64,000 nucleotides of DNA from contig OV121097.1 of assembly GCA_921293015.1 (NCBI GenBank), forward strand, positions 28,183,429-28,247,428. The letters are read 5' to 3'. Position numbers and translations under genes: made by a program. Each line of letters opens with the position of its first letter. The first letter of the stretch is position 1. This stretch comes from Phorcus lineatus (taxonomy: Eukaryota > Mollusca > Gastropoda > Trochida > Trochidae). Below, in pieces: positions 24,041 to 36,194 of this stretch. A model generated the notes under the pieces. The model made no database searches. It saw only the letters and a program-made list of their open reading frames with translations, and was not told the DNA's origin.

Positions 24041-24884
24041 GTAAGTGATTAGACTTTTGCTCGTGAAGAATAATAGGTTCAGTTTAGTTGCCTTACAAAA
24101 GTGATTGTATGACTTTAAACATTAATCTGCTCACTGGAATGAATAAGCTCTTTTAACCCTCCTTTCGTTCCAAGAAATGAATAAAATCTCAATTTCTCAA
24201 CTGAACATAACCAAGAAATAGGGCTAAGCGATGTTTTCTATTTGAAACAATCGTTTTAATCAAGTAATATCATAACTAAAGTCTTCGATGTCAATCTTTG
24301 TCCACCTTTGTTTGATATTGATCATTAGTTGGTGAGAGAAGTCATACTGCTTGAGAGTAAAACTTGAAGCTTATCAAAATCAATTCAAGCATCTGGTAAG
24401 GTAATCCTCCAAATGCCAAAGTGACCTCCTCGTGGGGTCAGTAGGATTTAATAGATCGTTACCCTTTCATTCCCTGTTTTCCAGACAAGATGAAGAAGCA
24501 TCTCAGACATACGTCTTAAATACTAACGAACAGACAGACAGACAGAATTCACTCCCTCACAACTCAGACCCATACAACGTACATGTATTCTTTGAAACTT
24601 TGAACTACTGAATACTACTTGGAAATATTATGACACATAAATGTTTAGTATGTTGGAAATTGTGAAAAGAATATACGATAATTCTTAGGCATTTTGATCA
24701 GCTTATACAAAATTAACGAGACTTTGAAATATAAGATTAATCTATGCACAATGTAGGTACCCATTAACGCCTATTCGTTGAGCCATGACAGCGCTTGTAC
24801 CATCCAGGTTGCGTTTATATCAAAGGTCAATGCTTTCCTGAGTGCTTTAACGATGACTGACAGATTCTCTTATTACTTTTCTGT

Positions 24885-25130
24885 CTGATACATCCACCAT
24901 CGTTTTCTAACGCTCTTATTGGCCACTGACAGTGTTTATGACCTCCTCATTGGTCGACACATTCCTGCATGGCGGACTCAGTGATTAGATATATAGCGAT
25001 GATCAAATTGCTTGCCCAGATACCTCAGAAATTGGAAATTTATAGTTTCTGTGTGGGTCATTTAACCTGGAGAAGCCCAAGACACTGCGTGACGTCTAAG
25101 GATGTTGAAGTATAACAGTATAGCTGAAAT
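24885..25130 (+). repeat. Block F, copy 1
   Basis: Shares 'tgatcaaattgcttgcccag', 'tacctcagaaattgg', 'gggtcatttaacctg' and 'gtaagg/agatgt' words with 30.0 and 43.7 kb. No coding potential seen. Confidence 0.6.
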
Positions 25131-27540
25131 GGTTAGCAGTTTCTGGCTTAGCGAGCTCAACAGAACGATACAAAAATAAAGGGAAGATTGATCGTAATTT
25201 TTATCAAACCACCTTTAAAAAACAAGTGAAAACATACATGACTTCATAGTATATAGTCAACAAGCATTCTCGCGTAAGGTATATGTTATCTCCCTTGTAA
25301 CCTGTCATTTCAGATAAAGGATTTATTAATCCCAATACCTTCTGTTTTTAATTGCTTTACTTGTCAGTTATCGAGACTCATTGTTTTTTCATCAAGCTAT
25401 CTATGTGTAAGAGAAAAATTGTGATGCCTTAATGTGTTTGTAAAAAAATAGATTATTCAAATTTTTGTCCTGTACTATTCCCACAAACATCAGAAAGCAA
25501 AAATGACCTTTGATTAGAAATGAGCTTTGTCTTAATATTGTGATAGTGGTTATCTTGATTTTAATTTTGGCGTGTGGTTTTTGAAATAAACCTTGATTCT
25601 CAATTCTTCTTTTGCCTATTTTAAATTGTTGTTTAATCATATTTTAAGTTAAGATGACTTCTGCTTTAATTTCTCTTTGCCTATCTTATATATACTATGT
25701 ACATTATCGTCTTATTTGATACATATGAACATACGTCATGATTTTATTGAGTTAAATATTGGATAGGTAACATAAGATCTAATAAAAAAATTTATTTCAA
25801 TCCTTAATGTCACAATATGTGATTTTATTATATTATTGAAATAGATATCGTGAATCATAATGGATCACAGGCTTGGTTCTTTTTATCATCATATTAATCA
25901 ACATGTTAACACTGAAAGCAGTACTTAAATGATGCTTTTGGTATATTGCTTGCCAAATATCTGTAACATATATCTGTGACCTTTATGTGTTATATCAATA
26001 TGGTATTTGATGCATGTCCGATTTCTGTTACATACTGAGTATTCCTTTTCGGACAGCTCTATTGTCACTGTAACTCCTGATAAACAAGACTTAAATAAGG
26101 GGTCTAAAAGTTTGTGTAACCGAATCTATGGTGGATCTGTAGCTCTCATGATATGTCATTACATGATAAGTGATGGTTATCTCATCTACACTCAAACGGT
26201 TGGTTTGAACATACGAACGATACTTTAATCTGTTCTTAATATCATTGGCAAAATAGTTGCACACCTGGAGAGTAAAACAACAAACGTGAACTGAACGGCT
26301 CATTGCGAAAGTTTGTCAAGTACACCATGCATTGTCTTTGGAATGGGAGATGTGTCGCGGTTGTACCCTCATTGTATTAAGCAGGTCACCACCATTAATA
26401 CTCTTCTATGCTGAAGTTACACGAGACTGCTCTTGCAATCATCATATGTATCACTTTCAATAAGTAATATTAATTTCCAAATTTATTTTTTCTCTAAAAT
26501 TAATTTTTTCTCTTACACTGTGTATAAAACAATGCTGTAAGATATTAAACATAGGAATAAATTCGGTAAAATATTGAATTAACGTGCACTTTCTGACATG
26601 AAAAGATAAAATGACGAGGTTTCAACTTATTTGACTTGATCCATAGCTTTTGCGGACTCCTGTGAAAACTGCTCTTGACATATGTCTTCATTTACATGTA
26701 TTTATTATGAATTGAAGGAAGGATGTTTCCTCATTACAGAGTAAATGGTTCAGGGCCTGTTCCTTAAAGACATCTGCCCTCTGGTGCCACATGTTAACCT
26801 TTAAACCAGAAATACCCTTTTTCTTAACTCTCTAAGACCAAAGGTCTGATAGGAGTATGAATGCAATGAATTTTCTAGCATCGAAGGTATGAATGTAATT
26901 CCATCAAGAAATGGTACCTTCACGACAACGGGTTGGATAGGAGCTTGGTGAGAATAAAACAAAGACTCGGGGCCTCCTTCCACAATGCACTTAGATGATG
27001 TTAAGTCTCTAAGGTAACCTTAGTGCAATCTTTAAGAATTGGAAGTAAGTTAACCGTAGTAAAAGTTGCTCTGTGAGGAAAGAGCAGAAATGTATGACTA
27101 ATATAGTTATTTTTGGATCTGAAGGGAGAATGTTATTAATAATATTGATAATAAGCTGATATGTGAATATGTGAAAAGAAAATGACAACCAATCATATAT
27201 TTGATATTTATGCACGACAATTAAATAAGTTCATGGACGTAAATTTGCCCCTTTGGATATATGAATCTGAAGGAATGCAAAACAAAGATATATTCGATTC
27301 TATAGTATTCATTTGTGGTTTAATTGCAACAAAGGTGAAACTGAAATGATAAATCGACTAGGAATTTCATACATGTAAAGACTATATTATATTGAATTCA
27401 CACCAACGTTGGAGAAATAGGTAGCAAAAAGGAATAACATTATATATACAAGACTATTCCATTTGCAAAGGTCGTTTTAAATTGAATAGCATATTAAACA
27501 CTAGGATTAATGTACATCAAGGACGAAATTGTCTCACAGA
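25131..27540. other. Unannotated stretch
   Basis: Only short chance frames (25,401-25,640, 26,007-26,303, 26,801-27,215). A GTTATCTCCCTTG motif lies at about 25,287. No element was recognised. Confidence 0.4.
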
Positions 27541-28170
27541 CGACCATATCAAAGTATGAAAACATCATGAAACAAATGCATTATGCGATGGTAGATAATG
27601 TATTATAATGAGACCTTTCAAATGAACACAATATTTCAGAAATTGACAATCCATATACAACAGCTGTACGCTACAATATTGATAATTCCATTACGGAACT
27701 CAACACTCGCAATGTCTCAAACACACATTACCTTCCTTAAGAATCATCTGTTTTACAGATTTAGGGCATTACATAACATCATCAGCGAATTACTTTTCAC
27801 TTTCACGTGAGTGATTTTACACCTACTAATGGTGTCACAAGATATAGGAGATATGTTCTTTATATATTTGTTCCTCGTTCCTACTAAAATGCAAACGAGC
27901 GTGAACCAGTCGTGTTCTTTATGTGTGTTCCTTCTAGCGTGTGTGTGTTCTTCTCTTTCTTCTCTTTCGAGACATGCTACACACTGCATGTACAAATATG
28001 TTCCATTTTATCTCTCCTCAATGACCCTACATGCTTCACACAACATGGTTGTCTGCCTTTTGCCTCCAACTCTCTTCTCTGTCCTCATATGCGTCTCATT
28101 CAGAACATGCACGATACTTCCTTCATTGCTTTTGTTACCCAAAAAGCTTCACAGTGAATGAATGTTTTAG
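27540..28170 (+). repeat. Block B, copy 4
   Basis: Collinear with 36.2-37.2 and 58.0-58.4 kb: 'tgtctcaaacacacatta', 'catctgttttacagatt', 'acatcatcagcgaa', 'gtgtgttccttctagc' and 'gctacacactgcatgt'. Overlapping frames of 70-116 codons cross it, but they are not preserved in the other copies. Confidence 0.75.
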
Positions 28171-28582
28171 TCATGACAATTGCGATGCACATTTGCAAAG
28201 ACCGACCATAATAATAAGGAATATGTCCACAAATCTCTTTATCTAAGTGCATCTAGATAAGAAAATTCAAATATTTCATTTCATCCCTGACATTAGTGGT
28301 TTTATATACACTTGGAAAACAATCATGGTGTTAGATGTTAAAACGAATTTATTCATATAACAAAGTGTAACAAAATCAGTTCAGGTATTGTGTGAATGTC
28401 AAAGGCCCCCACGTTACGCCCTATTAAGAACTTTTATTAGTTATATCTGATCTCTCTATTCCTGAATGAAGAATAATCTCATGTAAGTGACATTAATTCT
28501 ACTTAATTATTATCCTGAAATATGATCATGTATTCAGGCATTACACCTAGTAATTTGTCAGTTAATGTATGTTTAAGTGCAG

Positions 28583-28801
28583 ACTCCCTCTGAGTATTTC
28601 TATTACTATTCTGATCCTGATATGTGTGAGCGACGCAAGGCGAGAATCAAACTTGAGGGTTGCTATTTTGTTAATGGTTTCTACATCGAGCCTGCCATTA
28701 GCATGCTTGCAAAACTTATACAAAATGAATCTAGTTTTAAAAAATGGGCTTCAGATGATTCTGTAACATTTGATAATGTTTCCAAATTCAACCGTCCTTG
28801 A
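28583..28801 (+). CDS. Possible terminal exon, unknown product
   Basis: After the acceptor-like 'tttaagtgcag', an open frame runs 219 nt in phase 0 to a TGA at 28,799-28,801. An AATAAA polyadenylation signal lies about 30 nt further on, at 28,832. The peptide is strongly protein-like: YFYYYSDPDMCERRKARIKL, then 'EGCYFVNGFYIEPAISMLAK' and 'LIQNESSFKKWASDDSVTFD'. I do not recognise a family. It has no in-frame ATG near the start, which fits an exon rather than a whole gene. A second frame over the same bases (28,569-28,766) is taken as a shadow. Confidence 0.38.
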   Translation, partial: TPSEYFYYYSDPDMCERRKARIKLEGCYFVNGFYIEPAISMLAKLIQNESSFKKWASDDSVTFDNVSKFNRP

Positions 28802-28831
28802 AAATGTGGGGGGTAAAACGCTTAAAGAGAA

Positions 28832-28837
28832 AATAAA
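28832..28837 (+). promoter_or_regulatory. AATAAA polyadenylation signal
   Basis: Lies 30 nt after the stop of the possible terminal exon at 28,583-28,801. The motif is common in AT-rich DNA, so it is supporting evidence only. Confidence 0.35.
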
Positions 28838-29034
28838 TTTATAAATTTAAATGATAAACGTTGAAAATATCAAGTCATCTTTAAAAGGAAACATAAGGAA
28901 GTATAAGTTTGCTACTTTGCAAAGGTAGAAAAGAAAACTTCTAATAAACAAACTCTTACTGACGTCTGACCATTTCAAAATTTCAATGGAAAACATCTCA
29001 TCATCTTTTACTCAAATTGTTCCGAAAACCATAT

Positions 29035-29090
29035 ATTGCACATATAAGGACATTGCAATCACATCAGGAGGCAAATCACTTTGCTTTAAG
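29035..29090 (+). repeat. Dispersed repeat R, short copy
   Basis: 'cacatataaggacat.gcaatc', 'acatcaggag' and 'tcactttgctttaa' recur at 58,510-58,575. In both places an acceptor-like site and a small open frame follow. Confidence 0.55.
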
Positions 29091-30004
29091 GCGATGCAAA
29101 CACTTTCCTTGAAATGAGCTTGAATCGGCGTAATTTCAGGGACTGTCGAGCTCGTTGTGTTTCAATATGTAATATGCTCTATTTACAGACCCATTTTATG
29201 CTTAGAAAATGTACTTTATATACTTTCTATGCAGAAAACACGCTAGGCAGGAATATGAGTTCGATCGTTAACTTCTTTGATCCATTTCATAACAAGTTCG
29301 TTCATTTACAACAAACGCCTGACAACAACTGAAGGTTTTGTGCGAGTTGTAATAATGTCACGGCAAAAAATTCATCGTCAGAATATGGCTAGGAGCTTGA
29401 GATTTTTATTCATTCCAATATTGGTAATGCCTTGGGTCTTATCTCTGTGGTAATGAGGTGAGGACTTGGATATCACCTCTTCAACACAGGAACTACAGAC
29501 ACAGCTTTCGGCTGTTTATATAAGAAGCAGTTGGATCCTTATGGGAACGGTTAAATCGAAGACACCATTGACGTCATTGAAGAAGCCGAAATCATGCATC
29601 CAATATAGGTTAATACAACTCAAACATCTTCAATCAAACTTTATCAATATCATCGTTATTGCTGTTTGCTTTAAAAAAAGGTTTTCGAAATTACATGTTT
29701 ATTATTGGCTAGCTGTTGTAGATTGTCTGGTTTTCAATTTACACGCTGTATGCCTCTATACTGCCAATATGGAACTTTGTAACATTATAATTCAGACAAT
29801 ATATATACATATTTATAATTGCAAGATTCAATGAGAAAAAATATGTTCAAAGGAATGTAATCTCTGCATAACATCTCTTTTCTAAGATCATCACTCATTC
29901 AATGTTATTCTTGACTGTTTTAATGTACGACTGACCAAACCATTTCACGGGGATTTATCCTAAGGGAACACCTTTCCAAATGACTTCCAAGTCTGATACA
30001 TCAC

Positions 30005-30235
30005 CGACTGGTCACAGAGGGGCTAACCAGCAGCATTGGCTCCCTGGTTGGTCAATACAGTACTGCCTGACCCAGTCATTGATCTAATTGCAGGAGGTGG
30101 TGATCGAATTAGGGATCCAGACATCTCAGAAATGGGAGAAGAGGTCGTTTCAATATGGGTCGTTTAACCTGAATTGGTCTCGACTCCGCATGTAGTCTTA
30201 AGATTTGCAGATGTAAACCAAAGATCAGTTTAATC
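30005..30235 (+). repeat. Block F, copy 2
   Basis: Shares 'ggctccctggttggtcaata', 'gacatctcagaaatggg', 'tgggtcgtttaacctg' and 'gcagatgtaaac' with 43.7 kb and, less closely, with 24.9 kb. Confidence 0.65.
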
Positions 30236-30438
30236 TTTTCTGTGGAGCTAATCCATCATCTAGACCTTTTAAAGAATTAAAATCAGAAGAAACTCTATAA
30301 ATAAGTGTGGTTCCAGTTGAAGCATAAGATATATCAGAAGCTATTTTCTTAATGTTTCATTTTAGAATTTAAATGTAAGCCTAAATTTCGAGGGAGCTTA
30401 TAAAAAAATCTCTTGTCAATTTTAAAAAATGATCTTTT

Positions 30439-30641
30439 TTATTTTCTTTGTCGGAGTAAGCCTAACGTCTCCGTGCTATTTAATGAAGGCATATAATGAC
30501 ACAAGACCAAATGATACCATTTGTTACTTGGATAAAAAATTGAAATTCCTTGTTGTGCAGGTATTACATTGACATGTTTATCTGTTTTTTTAATGGTTAT
30601 GAAATCGCTCTTTATAGAAACGAAGCAATATCTACATCTAC
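30439..30641 (-). CDS. Possible terminal exon, minus strand, unknown product
   Basis: Minus strand: an acceptor 'cgccatttccaacag' precedes 203 open nt ending in TAA, which overlaps an AAAATAAAAAA run that could serve as a polyadenylation signal. The peptide includes SIKSDFITIKKTDKHVNVIP and 'AQQGISIFYPSNKWYHLVLC'. Block H sequence at the acceptor end resembles 39.5 kb, where the frame is different. It may belong with the minus-strand frame at 31,029-31,259, but no usable donor joining them is evident. No family recognised. Confidence 0.28.
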
Positions 30642-30796
30642 CTGTTGGAAATGGCGGGATATGACTAGCAAAGAAATGTAGCCAGTTACTCGATGAACAT
30701 GTTTGGAACATCCGGTTTGTATGTATTGTAATAAAGCTTTACTCATGAAAAAATGTAACCACTGGGTAGGAATGTCTTTAGATTTTTGAGGAATTC

Positions 30797-31039
30797 ATGC
30801 AGGCATTTGGAGAGAAAATTTTTGTTTCACCTTATAAATGTTTGTGTTTGAAGTCCAAACCAAAGGAGTTCATTGATCATATAATTTTCAAATATAAGCA
30901 TCTGCCTTACGTCTGTACCAAGGGTGGCTTTGCGTCTGAATTATTCTACACTTTTTTTCAGCGTGGCTTGAAAAGACTATTTCCTCTCAGAACAAAACAT
31001 CTGCCTTCTGATAGCGCAAAGGAACCTTTTAACCAGTAA
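30797..31039 (+). CDS. ATG-to-stop open frame, 80 codons, unknown product
   Basis: The frame starts at an ATG and encodes a lysine-rich, protein-like sequence (KEFIDHIIFKYKHLPYVCTK ... 'FASELFYTFFQRGLKRLF'). It abuts, tail to tail, a protein-like frame on the other strand (31,029-31,259). There is no splice support or recognised domain. It might be a transposon ORF remnant or chance. Confidence 0.2.
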   Translation: MQAFGEKIFVSPYKCLCLKSKPKEFIDHIIFKYKHLPYVCTKGGFASELFYTFFQRGLKRLFPLRTKHLPSDSAKEPFNQ

Positions 31040-31259
31040 ATTCCATCTTGATGTATTCCACTAAACCAAAGGTGCTTAAGAATGTAGTGAATGTTCTCTC
31101 ATCACAGTTATGAATGTTATTCATCAAACAGTAGTTCTCAGGACTGCCTTCATACCAGGACAGCGGGGAACATTTATTGAAACATATAAACACACCTGGC
31201 TTAGATTTATGCAAGTCTTTTGGGACCAGTTGATCAAATTTGATAGGTAAATCAATCAT
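31029..31259 (-). CDS. ATG-to-stop open frame, 76 codons, cysteine-containing
   Basis: Minus strand: ATG to TAA, with a convincing amino-acid mix. MIDLPIKFDQLVPKDLHKSK is followed by 'PGVFICFNKCSPLSWYEGSP' and 'ENYCLMNNIHNC', with five cysteines. It has no signal peptide, recognised domain or duplicate elsewhere in the window. It could be a last exon of a gene further right, or a remnant of a mobile-element protein. Confidence 0.28.
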   Translation of the reverse strand: MIDLPIKFDQLVPKDLHKSKPGVFICFNKCSPLSWYEGSPENYCLMNNIHNCDERTFTTFLSTFGLVEYIKMEFTG

Positions 31260-32084
31260 AATAAAAGATGTATTTACGAAAAATAGTAATCATCCATATT
31301 CTTTGTCCTATTTCTAATCGTTAAAGTTATTTTCAAAAACTCATAATGACGTTGAAGACAATATCTTGCAGTCCTTCTAGAAAGAAGGTACAAGGATGAT
31401 ATCTCGATAACTGCATACTCAAGACGAAAAATAACATCGAAAAGCTTTAAAAAAAACTTTAATAACATACACCAATTCTCGAAGGTCCCAACCTTGGAAT
31501 TAGTTGTTGAATATGAGTTAAAAAATCATGAAATGCTAGAAATACATTAGCAAGGCTCAAAGTACCCTAAATATTAAATGATATTATTTCATAAAATAGT
31601 TCACAGTTAATTTCAGTTTCATAGCTTTAGTATATATGATTTTAGTTTATGTAACAACACCACGTTGTGTGATAGTTGTAATAGAGTGCTATTAACTTCT
31701 GCATACAAAGAAAAATTCCAGATGAGGTCTTTGGGACACAAGTGAATAAATACATATCACATGTTTATACATAGAGCCATGCAAATAGCTTTCACAGTTA
31801 TGTAATTCGAATCAAATATTTAAAGACCCTGAAAAGATATCTTATTTACTTAAACATGTTGATAAAGATAACGTTGCCATATAGTGTTTAACATAAAGAC
31901 TACTGGCAAGTCACTGTCTATTCCACTCATATCCCAGCAATAACAATACTAAGCCATAAATGACAACCATGTCTGAATAAGGGTGATTAGTACCATATGA
32001 CTTTGTATAGAGTGATCACTTTTAAGTTGAAAATCAAATCAGGAGAGAATCAACTATAATGTGTGACTGACAGTTAACCTTACT

Positions 32085-32230
32085 TAAGAGTTTTTCTGCA
32101 GCATTTAAACTCAGGTGTCTGTGGTCAGATTACAGCTAAACTAAAAGAAAACATGTCAACTGAATTAGAGATATCATGGTCATTGGAGCAGATCAACAGG
32201 ATTTAAAAGTTTCACGGATCAATTCCAACA
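32085..32230 (+). repeat. Block C, copy 1
   Basis: 'caggtgtctgtggtcagatt', 'aaaacatgtcaactgaatta', 'gatatcatggtcattgg' and 'gatcaacagg' match C copies at 40.5, 46.0 and 60.2 kb. It is followed by block A at 33.1 kb. Confidence 0.75.
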
Positions 32231-32680
32231 TGTTAAAATCCACGGTATGTCCGGTATAACGAGTGTGTTAGAAGTTCATTTTTAGTTCTGTTACAAAAGC
32301 GTTGTAAACTGTGTGCGATCACTTGCATCATGGACGACACGGCGACTTGATATGTACAAGTTGCAGAGATAAAGGCCAAAGGGCATTAATTATGTAATGT
32401 AATTAAGAAAAGAGTTTAGCGCGAAGAGTTAATTGGTTCTTAATTTTAGCTACAGCCGTGTATAACTTTTTAATTATGATAGTTATCTCGAACATACGAT
32501 TATATGAATTACATGACATGATAAACCAATTACTGAAAGTATCCTTGTGATTGGAAAAGGTATAACGTGACGTTTTCGAAAACACTTGAACTTCAGTTCA
32601 TTAATTGTTGACAGATATGAAGGATAGTCTGATCATTGAGTTATTTTGTTACAAGTAATGAAAAACAATGATAAAGACAT

Positions 32681-32835
32681 GAATACAAATATTTATGGAT
32701 GACAACTTCTTTATTATGAGAATGGGACGTTTCGATACAGATTCTTGTATCGTTGTCAAGCTGGTACACAAGAATCTGTATAGAAACGTCGCAATCTCAT
32801 AACAAAGAAGTTGTCATCCATAAATATTTGTATTC
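32681..32835. mobile_element. Fold-back repeat derived from a Penelope-like 3' end
   Basis: Two 68-bp arms (32,681-32,748 and 32,768-32,835) are reverse complements with four mismatches by eye, around a 19-nt loop. On the minus strand the left arm reads TTGACAAC, a 7-bp stem CGATACA/TGTATCG, AAACGTC, then 'aataaagaagttgtcatcca'. This resembles the hammerhead-ribozyme-bearing ends of Penelope-like elements and matches the remnant at 10.6 kb. An inverted arrangement of such ends is known for these elements. Confidence 0.65.
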
Positions 32836-33139
32836 ATTTGCTTCCAACTTATAAAATGTCATTTAATGAAGTTAATGATAAAGGCAGCGGCAAAACAGTG
32901 GGAATAAGCTGATTCGGGACATGCGCACTTAATATCAACACGACATGATCAGACAATTAGAACCATTAGATAGCATTTCTATTCAACAAGCCGGTCAGCT
33001 TTCTTGTGTTAAATCTGTCTTCGCATACTGGACATGTAAAAAAGCATGTCTGGCATTGAGAAAACACAGCATGTAGAAATTAGTTATAAACTGGCATATA
33101 TTAGAAAAAGCCACTACCAATAAATGTTTTTTTTGGCTT

Positions 33140-33430
33140 GATTTATCTTTTTTTATACCAAACAAAACCATATGCTTCATATGTTAGTCTTTGAGTGTCA
33201 AATTTGTCACAGTAGATTTGACTGATCAGTTGGGTCAAAAATCAAAACCAGGTTAACATGATTAGACATGAAAGTTAAAATAGTGTGAACAAGCTAAGCT
33301 GAGACCATTGTCAAGAGATCAGAGAGTGCCAAGATCTTATAGTCATATTGTACCAGCTGGGGGCAAAGTATTATGATTCATAGCATGGTGCCATATTCCC
33401 CGATAAACAATACCTTTAGCGACTGTGACT
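33140..33430 (+). repeat. Block A, copy 3
   Basis: Carries 'accaaacaaaaccata', 'gagtgtcaaatttgtcac', 'gctgagaccattgtcaagag', 'atagtcatattgtaccagct' and 'catagcatggtgc'. It is preceded by C (32.1 kb) and followed by D (34.04 kb). Confidence 0.8.
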
Positions 33431-34041
33431 TGAAAGGCAGAGTAGAGAAGAAGGTGGTGAAAACAATGACTACTTAAAAAATTACAACTATTTTTACTCT
33501 ATAAGTAGAATCCAATTTCTTTATAGGTGTCAATCCATTGCATTGTATTTATTCTCATATATTCATGTTATTATTTACAAATTGCAGGTTCTGTTCTGTT
33601 TGCCTGAGGTCTGAAGAAATCAAGAAGGATTGCTCGAGACTGACTTCGGTATTTGTTCACATGAATGAACAAAGTTTCAAACATGTTATTACAAACAAGA
33701 CTTCCTTTTGTTTGGTATATACACATTTTCTTTAAACCCTCATGACATTACAAACATTGAAAGGAAATGGGTGTAATATTAGATGCTTTGCCATTGAAAG
33801 TTATTTGATATTCATACAGAAACATTGGAGACGGAAATCACATTTCCAAGGAGATGACTCTATGTATGCCGATCAGCTGTTAGTGGAGCAAGAAATGACT
33901 CAAGCATGTATGGTTTCAATGTCCATATAGACACACTGCATTTGGTAGAATCAAAACAGATATCATGTATTGAAGGGTATCCATCACAAACACCAACATT
34001 CACCTCAAAGTTACATGTTTACACTGTTACATTGGTTGCCA

Positions 34042-34310
34042 TTGTCTGACATTTGTGATGATGTCACTGAACAGGATTCATCCGTGTCTGAAAACCCTGG
34101 TGATTCCAGGAAACACTGAATTGCCTAAGGGCCATCTTCTTGGTGTGCTGGGGTCTTCAGCTATTTTGTTTCTATAAAATGATATTCATTTGCGGTGTCA
34201 TGTCTTGGTTCTAATTAGATAGCTTAGCACGTGCTCAGCACACGACACACAGACACACCTCGAGGCTTTTGCAGATGAAGCTGATGAGCCTTCATGCTCT
34301 CTCACCTTTT
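34042..34310 (+). repeat. Block D, copy 2, with a single minisatellite-like unit at its left edge
   Basis: Begins with 'ttgtctgacatttgtgatga' plus 'tgtcac', a diverged relative of the 48-kb minisatellite monomer. The D body follows: 'gtcttcagctattttg', 'ttctaattagatagctta', 'ctcagcacacgacacacaga' and 'gaggctttt'. Confidence 0.75.
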
Positions 34311-36190
34311 CAAATGTGCATAAGATTAGAGAGATGGAAATTGCCATCATGAGGTTTCTGAACTGTGTTGCGTTTTTTCGATAATATTTTTAGAAATTAA
34401 TTAAATTTTCTATGAAATCGAGTTTACAACTTAAAATCATGTGTTCGAAGAAAATAACATGAACAGTTGATAAACTTTTTAGAATTAAATTCTTTACTCT
34501 GTTAACATTTATGACTCAATTCGACGTTTAAGATAAAGATTTCTTTGTTAGACATAGTAAAGACATAGCCATTATTTGATTACTACGTTATCATGTAACG
34601 TTTACAGTCGCGGAGAATGCGACTTGTGTCTTTCTATGGTAATGACGTCATACACTAGAGCGACTATGGGGGTCAAAGTGCCAACGCTACGCCACAAGAA
34701 TTTCAGTTTCAGCCAGCCTTTGTCTAGTGTTTGTAAAGGTTTTGCTGGCCTCTTCAAATTAATACTAAGCTGTCCAATGTATCATGTCGAACGACATTAT
34801 AAAAAGAAGTGATAAACTTATGGGCAGTTAAGTAACATTCTGAAACACTTTAAAAAACATTATAGCAGTATGTAAGTATATGGGAAATAAACACTCGCGT
34901 ATGAGTTATGAGATTCACCACCCTATTCTTTATAGACAAACTTGTATTTCTATCATATTTGAGCTTTTCCTTTTGGGTAATATTAACAATAACCAACTCG
35001 TGAAGGGGAATGTCAGATCATGTTTCCCTCGTTGTGTAATTCTCTCACCAAGGCTCGAGATTTTAGTAAATTAGTATACCTTGGGAAAGATAATCTGTCA
35101 CTTGTTAGTTATTGAATCGTCTAAACAAACCATTCGTAATTTTCAAAAACGGAATTACAGTAAATCAAGAGTAAATATTTAAATCCATTTTATCATCTTG
35201 AACATCTGTTAAAATGATCACCAAAATGCCACACTGACCCCCACCGTCCGGATAGATGGGTCATTTACTTCTGGTGCGATTTCTGCCGAGAAACAAAAAT
35301 ACACCAGTCAAATTATTTTCAGATGTCTTAAACGCTTTTGATCACTTCATCAGTCAAATACCATTCCAGGTGAAAATTGTTATTCCTGAAGTACTTTTGG
35401 TGGAAAAATCTTTTATGCGAAATGAAAACTACACGATACAATTTTGTTCTGTAGAATATTGAATAAGAATAGGAAATTCAATCTATGACGCTTAGGTGCA
35501 TTTATAATCATATCACAGCGTCCAAATCTAGACATTCATGAGACATTAGAAGATGATTAAAATTAAGATTTTTCCTACTAAAAAATGAAATCTTAGAATA
35601 GACCGTTCTTAACTAGTACCACAGACTTACTTTCACGGACCCATGAAACACAATAAATTTTGTCATGAGTTTCTTATCAACCTTCATATCCTTAATTTCA
35701 ATGACACAAAGTCCATGGCTTATTCGAAGTTATCATATTGATTTGCCTATACTATTATTTTCAACTCATTATGAACAATCATGTAAAGTACGTTTTCTTG
35801 TAAACCTTTGGATAAGGAAGACAATTTTACTATTTTGATAAACAAATCGCATATGTCGACACAAGAGAAATAAATTGAAGCCTTTAATTGACAATGATTT
35901 TTCGTTTACCGTTCATAATCAAGTGTAATACAATGTTAAAACCTGTATCTGATTAATTTCATAAAGTTGTCCCCTTTTCTTTGATACATTCATATAAAAA
36001 ATAGGGAAATCTTGGACGTTGCAACAGTTCATAAACTTCAAAGTTGCTTTCATAAAATTAAAATTAAAATTGCACAGCAGAGACGATTTTGATAATAATG
36101 GTTTACTTGTTTACTTTGCTGCTACAAATATCTAAAATTATAAACAAATCTGAATTTGATAAAATATGCGTTATTTGATTTAAATTGAGA
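34311..36190. other. Unannotated stretch
   Basis: Short frames at 34,576-34,812, 34,880-35,074 and 35,256-35,462 have no family or convincing splice support. A weak block at 35,190-35,290 resembles 24,370-24,480. Confidence 0.4.
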
Positions 36191-36194
36191 TGGT

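Noticed and set aside
27753-28246. Four overlapping frames of 70-116 codons on both strands
   Set aside because: They lie in block B, whose other copies (36.2, 58.0 kb) do not keep these frames. Cys/Ser/Leu-rich translations reflect CT-rich DNA.
29490-29554. Acceptor-like 'tcaacacag' followed by a 21-codon frame ending in TAA
   Set aside because: Too short to separate from chance, with no nearby polyadenylation signal.
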